64,000 bases of DNA, taken from NCBI GenBank assembly GCA_012719125.1, contig JAAYAY010000434.1, forward strand, positions 17,668-81,667, in the 5' to 3' direction. Below are positions 10,790 to 19,725 of the stretch, one piece after another. The DNA is from Planctomycetaceae bacterium (GTDB lineage Bacteria > Planctomycetota > Planctomycetia > Pirellulales > Thermoguttaceae). The notes beneath the pieces are model-generated. The model was given only the letters and a program-made list of their open reading frames with translations, searched no databases and was not told the DNA's origin. Both the position numbers and the translations under genes were made by a program. Each line of letters opens with the position of its first letter. Position 1 is the first letter of the stretch.

Positions 10790-13336
10790 ATGTTATCCAC
10801 CCATCCTGGCACCGCGCGGTTTCTGAAATCAGCGGCTCGGTTCGTGTTCGTTGCCAGCTTTGCAGCGACGTTGGTGGAGCGAGCCAGGTCTGATTCTCCG
10901 GCGTTCAAGGCCGACGCGATTCATCCGGAAAGGCGGACCGAAGCGAGCCCGGCGGGCAGTCATCCTGTCTCGGTGAACCCGCCCTCGCTTCTCTGGCCTG
11001 TCACCTCGGGCAGCGGCGTCCGGTATCAAGTGCGACTCTCGCAGGAGGAACGGTTTGCCGACGGCGGGACTATCAAAGCGAGCGATCTCCGCTGGGCCAT
11101 GTTCAATCCACACCGCCGGCTCGACGAAGGCACCTGGTATTGGCAGGTCGGCACGACGAAGAAACCCGGTGCGGATGCCGAGTGGTCGCCGGTTCATTCC
11201 TTCAAGGTGGACGATACGGCACGGGAGTTCGTCACGCCCCCGGCGGCGGAAATGCTCGGCGGTGTGCCCCGAGCGCATCCGCGGATCCTCGTGCCGGCGG
11301 ACAAGCTCTCTCGGCTGCGAGACAAGCTCCAGGGAACCGAGATACGAAAGGATTACGTCCGGGTGGCCGAGAGGCTGGTCGGCAAGTCGGTTCGCGGGGT
11401 TGAAGGTGCGCTGCCGTCCGAGACCGGCAAGAACCAGTTCGAATCGAAGAACTTCGCCAAGTGGGCCAGCAAGGGCTACGCCGGGAAACTGCTCGACGAG
11501 ATCAAGTCGCTCTCGGTGGCCTACCTGGCCACAGGCGACGAGCGTTTCGCCCGGGAGGCAATCCGCCGCGGTATCCTGGTTGCCGGATTTGACCCGAAAG
11601 GTCCCACGTCTCGCTCGGTCAGCGATTTCGCCGACGGCTCGTGCATGGAAGCCCTGGCACTGGTCTACGATTGCTGTCACGACCTGCTTTCCGACTCGGA
11701 GAAAGCCCAACTTCGCGACGCCATGGTCGCCCGGGTTGCGCCGTGGTTCGCCCGGCAGATGAACGACCTGGAATCGCGAGTGTTCAACGCCCACATCTGG
11801 CAGCACATCCTTCAGCAGGCCACCGAAGTGGCCCTGGCCCTGTATGGCGACGTGCCCGAGGCGGAATTGTGGCTCTCTTATGTGTACGAACTCTGGCCGG
11901 CTCGCGTTCCCCTTCTGGGCGGCGACGACGGCGGGTGGGCCAACGGCATCAGCTACTTCGGCACGAATTTCAAGACGCTGATGGAGATGCCGACCTTGCT
12001 GAGACGTTTCAGCGGCGTCGACTTCTGCGGCCATCCCTGGTATCGCAACACGATCTATTACCAACTCTACGCCTGGCCGCCGGGATCGGCCTCCGACGGC
12101 TTCGGCGACGGCGCCGAACGGCCGGACTCACCGTCGGGCGGACGGGCCATGTTCGCCCACTTTCTGGCAACCCGCTTCCAGGATCCGGTGGCCCTCTGGT
12201 ACGCACGGCAGATCGTCGGGAATCGCAATCTCGATTCGCTGCTGCCCCCCATGCTCCTATTTGATCGTGTGCTGAGCGAAGGTGGGCCAAGGCTTCCGGA
12301 GCCGGCCCTGCCCGACGACTTGCCCCAAGCCCGAGCGTTTCGCGACATCGGCCTGGTGACCATGCACACCGACCTTGCGGCACCGCAGGACAACCTGATG
12401 CTCGCTTATCGCTCCAGCCCCTTCGGGTCCTACAACCACATGCACAGCGACCAGAACGCTCTGCATATCGTCTGCGGCGGCAAACGACTGTTCTCCGGGT
12501 CGGGCTACTACATCGCCTACGGCGACGAGCACTTCCAGGGCTGGTACACCCACACCCGGGGCCAGAACTCTATCCTTATCGACGGCAAAGGCCAGGTTCG
12601 CGGCGCGGAAGGCTACGGCTGGATCGCCCGCTACCTGCACGGCCGGCAGATCACCTACTGCACGGGCGACGCCTCCAGCGCCTACGGCGACGCCGGGCTG
12701 ACGCGGTTCCGCCGCCACGTGGCCTTCCTGCGTCCCGATATCGTGGTCATCTACGACGACCTCCAGGCCGATCATGCCGCCGAGTGGAGTTGGCTGCTCC
12801 ACAGTCCCGGTAAGATCGAAACGGACGTCGACACAAACCGGTTCCTCGCAACGACCGACAACGCCCAAGCCCGGATCAACATGTTCGCATCCAGCCCCGT
12901 GAAGGGAACCGTCTCCGACCAGTTCGACCCACCCGCCCTCAACTGGCGAGACAAGAAAGACAGTGGCAAGACGATCAAGTATCCGAACCAATGGCACTTG
13001 GCGGTCGTGCCGAACGAGAAATCGGCAAAGGCCCGATTCCTGGCGGTTCTCCAGATCCGCCCCGGCAAGGCAACAACTCCGGAGGAGCCACGGCGCGAAG
13101 CCGACGGCACGATCCGCGTGGCCGATTGGCGGATTACCGCGGGCTTGGATTCTTCCCGGCCGGCCTCGCTATTGATCGACCGGGCCGACGGCGGCGCCGC
13201 CTTGGCGGTCGACTGTGCGGCGGTCACCGTCGCAGGAACCGAGCACAAACTGTCGGGGTCAGAATCGCTGCTGGTCGAGGCAGCGGAGGGGATTGTCTGC
13301 CGGTGTGGCGACGAATTGCCGGAGGCGGCGAGGTGA
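10790..13336 (+). CDS. Heparinase II/III-family protein with DUF4962-like N-terminal region (secreted polysaccharide lyase candidate)
   Basis: 848 aa. The N-terminus has a hydrophobic export signal (RFVFVASFAATLV). An Ig/fibronectin-like segment (NPPSLLWPV, YQVRLSQ, GTWYWQVGT) precedes an alpha-toroid region with HPRILVP, SRLRDKLQ and NAHIWQHI. The C-terminal beta-sandwich carries SSPFGSYNHMHSDQNALHIV and GQNSILIDGKGQ, typical of heparinase II/III-like proteins. Family members cleave uronic-acid polysaccharides by beta-elimination. The substrate is unknown; alginate- or glycosaminoglycan-like polymers are possible. Its size fits DUF4962-containing lyases. The start lies immediately downstream of the inverted-repeat element. 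Confidence 0.8.
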   Translation: MLSTHPGTARFLKSAARFVFVASFAATLVERARSDSPAFKADAIHPERRTEASPAGSHPVSVNPPSLLWPVTSGSGVRYQVRLSQEERFADGGTIKASDLRWAMFNPHRRLDEGTWYWQVGTTKKPGADAEWSPVHSFKVDDTAREFVTPPAAEMLGGVPRAHPRILVPADKLSRLRDKLQGTEIRKDYVRVAERLVGKSVRGVEGALPSETGKNQFESKNFAKWASKGYAGKLLDEIKSLSVAYLATGDERFAREAIRRGILVAGFDPKGPTSRSVSDFADGSCMEALALVYDCCHDLLSDSEKAQLRDAMVARVAPWFARQMNDLESRVFNAHIWQHILQQATEVALALYGDVPEAELWLSYVYELWPARVPLLGGDDGGWANGISYFGTNFKTLMEMPTLLRRFSGVDFCGHPWYRNTIYYQLYAWPPGSASDGFGDGAERPDSPSGGRAMFAHFLATRFQDPVALWYARQIVGNRNLDSLLPPMLLFDRVLSEGGPRLPEPALPDDLPQARAFRDIGLVTMHTDLAAPQDNLMLAYRSSPFGSYNHMHSDQNALHIVCGGKRLFSGSGYYIAYGDEHFQGWYTHTRGQNSILIDGKGQVRGAEGYGWIARYLHGRQITYCTGDASSAYGDAGLTRFRRHVAFLRPDIVVIYDDLQADHAAEWSWLLHSPGKIETDVDTNRFLATTDNAQARINMFASSPVKGTVSDQFDPPALNWRDKKDSGKTIKYPNQWHLAVVPNEKSAKARFLAVLQIRPGKATTPEEPRREADGTIRVADWRITAGLDSSRPASLLIDRADGGAALAVDCAAVTVAGTEHKLSGSESLLVEAAEGIVCRCGDELPEAAR

Positions 13337-13404
13337 GTCTGATAGTCAATACCCTCGACAGCAAATGCGAGCTTGAAGAGTTCTCAATTGCCGCCATCTC
13401 TTTT

Positions 13405-13908
13405 CTATGCGTCTTCATCCTCCAGTTTCTCTGGTGCTGCCCAGTACAGAGTGTACTGCATGGTCCTGAGCAACGGAAATTGCTCCGGGATGGCACTGCC
13501 GACCGGGGAGCCGATCGCGATGATGTCCTTCGCGATTAGCTTGTACAGCTTCCAGATGGGAACAACCTTACCGCTTCCAACCACCGAATGGTTCTTGTCA
13601 CTTCCCCAGAGCACAGCCCACTGTTCGAAAGTCTTGTTGTGCGGAAGCCAGGGGAAGATCTCTGGAATAATGTACTTCCTTCCAGCCTCGAATTTCTTCC
13701 GGAAACGTTGCTCTCGCTTTTCCCACGTATGTGCGTCGATTGACGGTTCGATTTGGATCAGATGGTTGTTCAAAGGGTGATAGCCGACAATGTCCAACTC
13801 CCCCTGAAAACCGCCGTGGGGCAGTTTGCCGACTTTGACGTTCCGCCGAACGAAATAGCCTTTGTACTCAAGCCATTCCGCCACCAGTTGCTCTAGGTGA
13901 TTTGCCAT
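13405..13908 (-). CDS. Hypothetical protein, possible PD-(D/E)XK nuclease-like fold
   Basis: 167 aa from the ATG at 13908; a GTG at 13917 would add three residues. The N-terminus reads LEQLVAEWLEYKGYFVRRNV, then GELDIVGY and HLIQIEPSID. This has the alpha-beta layout of restriction-endonuclease-like proteins, with Glu, Asp and Glu at the right spacing. The usual final Lys of ExK is replaced (EPS), so activity is doubtful. It is an orphan on the minus strand with AT-richer flanks than its neighbours, which suggests transfer. No methylase or toxin partner is adjacent. The fold call is tentative. Confidence 0.55.
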   Translation of the reverse strand: MANHLEQLVAEWLEYKGYFVRRNVKVGKLPHGGFQGELDIVGYHPLNNHLIQIEPSIDAHTWEKREQRFRKKFEAGRKYIIPEIFPWLPHNKTFEQWAVLWGSDKNHSVVGSGKVVPIWKLYKLIAKDIIAIGSPVGSAIPEQFPLLRTMQYTLYWAAPEKLEDEDA

Positions 13909-14122
13909 GTCCCTCACTCACGTGCGAACGTCACCCTCTCACCGCGAGACCCTGAATCTACGGGCTAACACAAACGTAGTCAAATCCGCAAGTTAAGTCA
14001 GAGCCTTCGTTTGCCTAATCGCTACAGTGACTTCGGCACGATAAATCTTGTTTACTGCCATCAATTTACTACTACACAAACTTGACTACTTGCTTGCAAC
14101 GTGAATACATTACCATTCCACC

Positions 14123-14887
14123 CTACCTCGTCGGCGAATAATCCATCGCCTTCATGAACACCGACTTCACTCCGTCTTTCACGGTCAAGGGCCCGCCGGC
14201 TGCATCCTCGGAGGCTTTCCGGGCAGCCACCCAGTCGGGATCGGCGCGAAACGCGTCGAACGAGGCCTTGGCCGCCTCGGGGCTGGCGTGGGTGAGCAGG
14301 TAGATCAGCTTCTCGCCGGCACCGGGCTGACCCTCGACCGGGTTCCAGTAGCCGTACTGCTCGATGCCGTGACGTTTGAACAGGGCCACCGTGTGGTCGC
14401 GGAACCGGGCGTTCAGGCGGTCTAAGTTGCCCGGCGAGGTCGTGTAGGTCCGTAATTCGAACACGCGGTTCTCGGCCACCGACGGCTTGATCTCCGGCGA
14501 GTAGTCGGTGGCCTCAAGCTGCACCGATTCGACCTTGGTGACAAGCTTGCCGTTGGCCTCGCTCTGCTTTCGCACTTCCTGCCATTGGGGATCGGCGAAG
14601 AAAGCCTTCCAGGCCTGCTCGCGAGCCTCCCGGCAGGGGAAAGCCAGCAGGTAGACGAGCACGTTGTCGGTATTGTCGAGAGGCACCCAGTAGCCGATGC
14701 TGGTCAGCCCATGCTTCTCGAACAATGCCAGCGTGTGGTCCCGAAATCGGGCGTTCAGATCGTTCAATCGGCCGGGGGCCGCGTAGTAGGTGCGCAGTTC
14801 GTAAACGGGCGTTTCCTTCTCAGCGGCTGAAAGAATGCCGCTTGCCGCCAATACGAGGGCTGACGTTAGAATCCCTTTGATCATCAT
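14123..14887 (-). CDS. Secreted double NIPSNAP-domain protein
   Basis: 254 aa with a signal peptide (LTSALVLAASGILSAAE). It has two tandem NIPSNAP domains, each opening with YELRTYYAAPGRLNDLNARF or FELRTYTTSPGNLDRLNARF and containing RDHT(L/V)ALFxxHG and GYWxP. The domains span about residues 25-125 and 140-245. NIPSNAPs are small ferredoxin-like dimeric modules with no established bacterial function. In planctomycetes exported versions often lie near sugar-catabolic genes. It is on the same strand as, and just downstream of, the CBM9-like gene. Confidence 0.88.
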   Translation of the reverse strand: MMIKGILTSALVLAASGILSAAEKETPVYELRTYYAAPGRLNDLNARFRDHTLALFEKHGLTSIGYWVPLDNTDNVLVYLLAFPCREAREQAWKAFFADPQWQEVRKQSEANGKLVTKVESVQLEATDYSPEIKPSVAENRVFELRTYTTSPGNLDRLNARFRDHTVALFKRHGIEQYGYWNPVEGQPGAGEKLIYLLTHASPEAAKASFDAFRADPDWVAARKASEDAAGGPLTVKDGVKSVFMKAMDYSPTR

Positions 14888-14975
14888 GGTACTGCTCCGG
14901 AACCGAGTCTTGTGATGCAGAATCTACCGCCGTTCCACTATAGCAACCGCCAATTCCCCTGCCCACAGAAAGCAC

Positions 14976-15620
14976 TTACCTCCGCATGACAAGCCGCCCA
15001 AACGACGCCGGCACGTGAAAGTCCGGCTCCGCCGTCTGCGGATCGACCCAACTGATCCAACTCTCGCTCCACCCCGAACCCTCTGTGTGGCTGAATTCGG
15101 CCCGATAGATGCCGAACTTGATGGGCCGGCCGGAATCGAGTGCCGGGAATCCGAGCAATTGGAGCGACCTGAGCGGAATCAGCCCCTCCACGCGATAGCC
15201 TTCCTCCGTTCGCCGGCCCGTCACGTCGAGACCCGGACAGGCCCACGAGCGATCGAACCGGCGGTAGTAATTGGCGTGATAGTCGAGCACCCGGCCGAGC
15301 GGATCGATTTCCAGGCAATAGTAATTGGCCAGTTCGTCGTCCAGGGCAAAGAACAATTCCACGCGATCTTCGCGAACGACGTCTTCCTTGCCCTGATAGT
15401 CTTCGGCCAGAACGACGTCGTCGTCGTCCGCACGAAAGGCGAAGTAGAGAGCCCAGTCGTCAAACAACGCGCGGAACTCGGTCCGCGGCACCGGGCGGTT
15501 CTCCCAGGGAAAGGCAAACCCTGTCTCCAGGTTCGCCTGCTCCCAGGCCAGTTCATTGATGATGCCGTCGAGATTGATTTCGGCACCAGGAACGTAGCGG
15601 GCTTCGTAGGTCTTGGTCAT
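14976..15620 (-). CDS. CBM9/DOMON-like carbohydrate-binding protein
   Basis: 214 aa without a clear signal peptide. It has the CBM9-like pattern: IDE-type opening (INLDGIINELAWEQA), TEFRALFDDWALYFAFRADD, VVREDRVELFFALDD, YYCLEIDPLGRVLDYHANYY, EGYRVEGLIPLRSL and a C-terminal SFGRLVMRR. Related domains bind sugar ends or sit on glycosidases and cytochromes; here it stands alone. It lies between the NIPSNAP gene and the XylR-like regulator, all on the minus strand. A role in handling an oligosaccharide is plausible but unproven. Confidence 0.72.
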   Translation of the reverse strand: MTKTYEARYVPGAEINLDGIINELAWEQANLETGFAFPWENRPVPRTEFRALFDDWALYFAFRADDDDVVLAEDYQGKEDVVREDRVELFFALDDELANYYCLEIDPLGRVLDYHANYYRRFDRSWACPGLDVTGRRTEEGYRVEGLIPLRSLQLLGFPALDSGRPIKFGIYRAEFSHTEGSGWSESWISWVDPQTAEPDFHVPASFGRLVMRR

Positions 15621-15650
15621 CGGCGTTTCCAGGTGTTAGGGGGGCCGGAG

Positions 15651-15780
15651 AAATGGAATGATGGAACGGTGGAATAGTGGAATGATGGAATGGTCGAGGG
15701 AGACAGGGATGCGAGCGAGGGGCAGATTCACAACAACCCATCATTCCGTTCTCCCGTTCTCCCGTTCTTCCATCATTCCT
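15651..15780. repeat. Dispersed GGAATGATGG-type element, copy 1
   Basis: The left part (15651-15692) carries repeated TGGAATGATGGAA-like words. The right part (15738-15780) carries their reverse complement, such as CCATCATTCC. Related arms occur at 23731-23844 and 48245-48553. It fills the gap upstream of the CBM9-like gene. Confidence 0.5.
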
Positions 15781-15816
15781 GTCCGTGAATCAACGACTCC
15801 GTCGCTTCTGGTGTGC

Positions 15817-16995
15817 TCAGTCGTCCGCCCGGCTGCCGCTGCGATATTCCCCCGGCGTCTGGCCGGTCACGCGTTTGAAGCACTCGCACATCGATTCCAT
15901 ATACTCGAATCCTGCCAGCCGGGCAATCTTCACCAGCGGATAGTCGGTCATCGATAGAAGATGTTTTACGCGATCCAGCCGCACCCGAAGGATCTCCGCC
16001 TTGGGAGAACGGCCCAGCAGTCGGCTGAAACGGCGTTCCAGGGTGCTGCGGGAGACGTGCACGTGCTGGACGACGTCGCTTACCTGGATGCCGTCACAGG
16101 CGCGGCTGCGGATGAAGTAGACGGCGGCGGCCACGTCGGCGTCGCCGACAGCCACGATGTCGGTCGACTGCCGGGGCACAACCGCCAACGGCTCCACCAG
16201 GATTGGATCCGCCGGCGGGGCTTCACCGTCGAGCAGCCGGTCCAGCAGGCTGGCCGCCTGGTAGCCGACCCCTTCCGAATTCTGCTCGATGCTGCTGAGC
16301 GGCGGATGGCAGAGTTCGCAGATCAGTTCGTCGTTATCCACGCCGATCACGGCCAGTTCTTCAGGGACGGCGATATTCCGGTCGCTGCAGGCCATGAGCA
16401 CCTGGTGCGCCCGCAGGTCGTTGCAGGCCATCAGCCCCACCGGCTTCGGCAGCGAGCTGACCCAAGTGGCCACAGTCTCTTCGCAACGCAACTCGTGGTC
16501 TTCACTGGCCGAAATGAACGAAGTGCCCGGTTGCCGGGGGTTGTCGTAGACGCTGACCTCGTATCCCAGCCGGTTCAGGTAGTCGACGAAGCATTCTCCG
16601 CGGGCCTCGGAGGAGTAGATGCCTGGCAGGCCGCAGTAGGCGAAATGTTTGAGCCCCCGCTCGATCAGGTGGTCGGCGGCCAGGTGGGCGATCGCCCGGT
16701 TGTCGGTGATCACGCCCGGGATACCCTCGGTGCTGCGGTGCTCGAACAGATCGACAACCGGCACGCCCAGTTTTCGAATCGCGCCGAGAAGCTCCCTGTT
16801 CTCGATCCGGGCGATGATGCCGTCGCCCTGCCAATTCTTGAGCCAGCCCGGGGCTCCGTCGCACAGACGCCGTTCGGTCTGGTAGATTTTCCAGCTTTCG
16901 TGGGCTTTCACGTAATGGGCGATGCCCGCGAGCACCCCTCGCCCGTAAGCTCGGGACCATTCGATGAGCAGTGCGATCTTGCGGCGTTCGGGCAT
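15817..16995 (-). CDS. XylR-like transcriptional regulator (LacI-type sugar sensor + AraC HTH)
   Basis: 392 aa from the ATG at 16995; a GTG at 17010 is alternative. Residues 1-275 are a LacI/periplasmic-binding-protein-like sensor domain (IALLIEWSRAYGRGVLAGI, PVVDLFEHRS, GLMACNDLRAHQVL, LAVIGVDNDELICEL). Residues about 285-390 form an AraC-type double HTH (VSDVVQHVHVSRSTLERRF, VKIARLAGFEYMESMCECFK, TGQTPGEYR). This architecture is that of the xylose regulator XylR, which binds direct repeats and activates sugar catabolism. It is divergent from the epimerase/oxidoreductase run, its likely target. The inducer is unknown. Confidence 0.88.
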   Translation of the reverse strand: MPERRKIALLIEWSRAYGRGVLAGIAHYVKAHESWKIYQTERRLCDGAPGWLKNWQGDGIIARIENRELLGAIRKLGVPVVDLFEHRSTEGIPGVITDNRAIAHLAADHLIERGLKHFAYCGLPGIYSSEARGECFVDYLNRLGYEVSVYDNPRQPGTSFISASEDHELRCEETVATWVSSLPKPVGLMACNDLRAHQVLMACSDRNIAVPEELAVIGVDNDELICELCHPPLSSIEQNSEGVGYQAASLLDRLLDGEAPPADPILVEPLAVVPRQSTDIVAVGDADVAAAVYFIRSRACDGIQVSDVVQHVHVSRSTLERRFSRLLGRSPKAEILRVRLDRVKHLLSMTDYPLVKIARLAGFEYMESMCECFKRVTGQTPGEYRSGSRADD

Positions 16996-17043
16996 GATCC
17001 GGCCAATCACAAGAACCAGTCTCGCCGCGACCGCAGGCCAGAT

Positions 17044-17069
17044 CGTTTAACCCGCTGCCGCAGGCGAGG
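17044..17069. repeat. Single copy of a 26-bp dispersed repeat
   Basis: The 26 nt starting CGTTTAACCCGCTGCCGCAG are identical to 48344-48369 and to the reverse complement of 48410-48435. Here it is a lone half-element in the 424-nt gap between the regulator and the epimerase. Confidence 0.6.
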
Positions 17070-17260
17070 AACTCAGAGCACAGACTCACTCGGCCACACA
17101 CGCGGGTGGCTAACTCGCAGCGAAGAACCCGCCGAAAGCGATGAATAATCGTAATACGTGCCAGCACCCCTCCGTGACCATCCTCTGCAACTCGTTCCGA
17201 GTATATCGCTAGTTTCGGCACATTTCCATCCAGCACCCCCCCGAGAGAGAATCGTCTCTG

Positions 17261-17295
17261 TGACGAAAAATCACAAACCGATTGACGCAAAACAC
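17261..17295. promoter_or_regulatory. Candidate operator for the XylR-like regulator (direct repeats 22 nt apart)
   Basis: TGACGAAAAATCAC at 17261 and TGACGCAAAACAC at 17283 form an imperfect direct repeat with 22-nt spacing, about two helical turns, as AraC-family half-sites usually are. It lies in the divergent gap, about 125 nt before the epimerase ATG. No convincing -10/-35 pair was identified beside it. The rest of the gap contains only the repeat copy at 17044. Confidence 0.35.
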
Positions 17296-17419
17296 TATTG
17301 ATGTTCCCCTGCCGGTCCCGGAAGATCATTTCTGAGCTCTAAGCGACGGGGCAAACTCGCGCGGTAGAAAGGGGTAGCCGAGCGGCCCATTCAGAAGGCA
17401 CAAGACGGAGAACGAACTC

Positions 17420-18412
17420 ATGAACGTGAAGAATATCCTTCTCACCGGCGCGGCAGGGAAGATCGGCCGGGCTGTGCTGCCCGAACTCTCCAAGGCCGGC
17501 TACTCGGTCCGGGCACTGGAATACACCGACGGGCTGAAGGTCGACCGCTTGCCGAACGTCGAAGTCGTCACCGGCGATTTGCGCGACCCCTCCACGGCCA
17601 AGAGACTGATTGCCGACATGGACGTCGTCATCCACATGGCCAACGTCAAGGAAAACAAGGAACTGTTCCTCGACGCCAACATCAAGGGCACCTTCTATCT
17701 GCTCGACGCCTGCAAAGAGGCGGGCAACGTCAAGCAGTTCATCCAGGCCGGTTCCGACGCCCGGGCGGGGATCTACTACTATCCCCAGCCGATCCCGATC
17801 GACGAAAACCATCGCCACTCGGGTTATCCCGGCTATTATCCTCTCTCCAAGGTGCTGGAAGAGGTGATGTGCGAGCAGTACCAGATCATGTACCAGACGC
17901 CGATCACCATCCTGCGGTTCTCCTGGGTCCACGACGAAGACGACATCCTGGCCCACGTGACCCTTGAGGAGCCGTGTCTCGGCGTGCCCGTCTGGCGAGA
18001 CTGGGCCGTCACGCCCGAACAGAAAGCCTATTTCAAGGAAGGAAAGAACGGCGTCGCCTGCCTGGTCCATGCCGACGGCAGTGCGGGCAAGCGGCACATC
18101 GTGAGCATCAAGGACGTCGTCAAGTCGATCATGCTGGCCATCGGCAATCCGACGGCCATCGGCGAGGCCTTCAACGTGTCGGGCCCGTCGCCTTTCGCCT
18201 ACGACGCCATGGCCAACTATGTAGCGGAGAAGCTCAACCTGCCCGTCGTGCGGTTCGAGGTCAGCGAGTTCAACGACTTTTGCATTGAAATGAGCAAATC
18301 CCGCTCCGTCCTGGGCTTCACCCCTGAATACGACATTTTCCGCATCGTCGACGACGCCCTGGCGTTCCGCGCCGCCGGAAAGACCCGCTCCGCATGCCTC
18401 TATCCGGGGTAG
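17420..18412 (+). CDS. NAD(P)-dependent epimerase/dehydratase (extended SDR)
   Basis: 330 aa. The Rossmann motif TGAAGKIG is at residues 9-16, VIHMAN near 70-75, and the catalytic YxxxK as YYPLSK near 143-148. Family members alter nucleotide- or free sugars by oxidation/reduction or dehydration. The start has GGAG shortly upstream. It is the first gene of a plus-strand run that continues with Gfo/Idh/MocA genes and is divergent from the XylR-like regulator. It is probably the first step or a side step of the same sugar pathway. The exact substrate is not readable. Confidence 0.85.
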   Translation: MNVKNILLTGAAGKIGRAVLPELSKAGYSVRALEYTDGLKVDRLPNVEVVTGDLRDPSTAKRLIADMDVVIHMANVKENKELFLDANIKGTFYLLDACKEAGNVKQFIQAGSDARAGIYYYPQPIPIDENHRHSGYPGYYPLSKVLEEVMCEQYQIMYQTPITILRFSWVHDEDDILAHVTLEEPCLGVPVWRDWAVTPEQKAYFKEGKNGVACLVHADGSAGKRHIVSIKDVVKSIMLAIGNPTAIGEAFNVSGPSPFAYDAMANYVAEKLNLPVVRFEVSEFNDFCIEMSKSRSVLGFTPEYDIFRIVDDALAFRAAGKTRSACLYPG

Positions 18413-18512
18413 GCCACGTGGAGATTACGGGCGTTGATTTCCATATTGCGAACGAAAGGGCTATGATCTGGCTTTCAGGGGGAAGAAGAGTTCACCCATC
18501 GAGGAGACAACC

Positions 18513-19538
18513 ATGCCAAATAGGAATCCGTTTTTCGTCCTCGTGTTTGCGGCCGTGCTTCTGGCTTTGGCATTGACAGCAGGCAACGCTCCCGCCGCCG
18601 AACCCACCCTTCCGCTCAAGGCGGGCATCATCGGCATGGACGCCCACGCCCTGCCCTGGACCAAGATCATCAACAATCCGGAAGCCACCGGCGAACTGGC
18701 CGACATGACCGTGGTTGCCGGCTATCCCGGCGGCAGCCCCGACATTCCCCAGAGCATGGAGTTGCTCGAAAAGAGCGTGAAACCCGTCTCCGAAATGGGC
18801 GTGGAGATCGTCGACTCGATCGACGAACTGCTCAAGAAGGTCGACGTGGTCCTGATCCTGAGCATCGACGGCCGGACGCACCTGGAGCAGGCCAGGCCGG
18901 TGTTCGCCTCGGGCAAGCGGTTGTACATCGACAAGCCGATCGCCGGATCGCTGGCCGACGCGATCGCGATCTTCCGAATGGCGAAGGAGCACAACGTTCC
19001 TTGTTTCAGTAGTTCGTCACTGCGGTTTGCCGATCGGACGCTCAACGTCAGAAAGGACCCCGCCTTGGGCGAACTTGTCGGCTGCGATCAGTATGCCCCG
19101 TGCAGCCTGGAACCGCACCATCCCGACTTCTTCTGGTACGGAATCCACGGCGTGGAGCCGTTGTTCACGATCATGGGGCCCGGCTGCGTGTCGGTCTCGC
19201 GGGTCCACACCGAGGGAACCGATATGGCCGTCGGGGTCTGGAGCGACGGACGGATCGGCACGTTCCGTGGCATCCGCCAGGGTCAGCGGGGCTACGGTTC
19301 CACGGTCTTCGGTACGAAGGGGATCGTACCTGGCGGCGGGTTTGACGGCTACGAGCCGTTGATCGTCGAGATCGTCAAGTTCTTCAAGACGGGCATAGCG
19401 CCCGTCAGCGAAGCCGAAACGCTGGAAATCTTCGCCTTCATGGAAGCCGCCGACGAAAGCAAACGCCAGGGCGGCTGCCCGGTGACGCTGGAAAGCGTGA
19501 TGAAGAAAGCGCAGCAGGAAGCCGCTGCGATCAAATGA
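18513..19538 (+). CDS. Exported Gfo/Idh/MocA-like protein (degenerate cofactor motif)
   Basis: 341 aa with a Sec-type signal peptide (NPFFVLVFAAVLLALALTAG, cleavage near APAAE). The Gfo/Idh/MocA fold is recognisable from KAGIIGMDAHA, DSIDELLKKVDVVLILS, RLYIDKPIAG and the C-terminal FDGYEPLIVEIVKFFKTG. The GxGxxG loop is not canonical, and the conserved EKP motif reads DKP. Catalysis or cofactor use may therefore differ from its neighbours. It lies 100 nt after the epimerase, on the same strand. Confidence 0.75.
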   Translation: MPNRNPFFVLVFAAVLLALALTAGNAPAAEPTLPLKAGIIGMDAHALPWTKIINNPEATGELADMTVVAGYPGGSPDIPQSMELLEKSVKPVSEMGVEIVDSIDELLKKVDVVLILSIDGRTHLEQARPVFASGKRLYIDKPIAGSLADAIAIFRMAKEHNVPCFSSSSLRFADRTLNVRKDPALGELVGCDQYAPCSLEPHHPDFFWYGIHGVEPLFTIMGPGCVSVSRVHTEGTDMAVGVWSDGRIGTFRGIRQGQRGYGSTVFGTKGIVPGGGFDGYEPLIVEIVKFFKTGIAPVSEAETLEIFAFMEAADESKRQGGCPVTLESVMKKAQQEAAAIK

Positions 19539-19552
19539 ACCACACCGAAGAA

Positions 19553-19697
19553 CCAAATCCGAAATCCGAAACAAATCCCAAATCCAAGAGCAGAATGTAC
19601 CAAACCTCGCGGATGACGGCCGGCCGTTTTGAACCTTACGTATTCGTGTTTCGAGCTTGTTTCGTATTTCGGGCTTCGTATTTCGTATTTCCCTTTT
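19553..19697. repeat. Imperfect inverted repeat of CGAAAT/ATTTCG words
   Basis: The left part (19553-19587) is rich in AAATCCGAAA-type words and the right part (19647-19697) in TTTCGTATTTCG-type words, an imperfect complement. It occupies the gap between two Gfo/Idh/MocA genes, so upstream in-frame starts of the next gene are artefacts. Confidence 0.4.
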
Positions 19698-19725
19698 GCC
19701 TATCGCCTTCCCCACGGAGCTTGCC

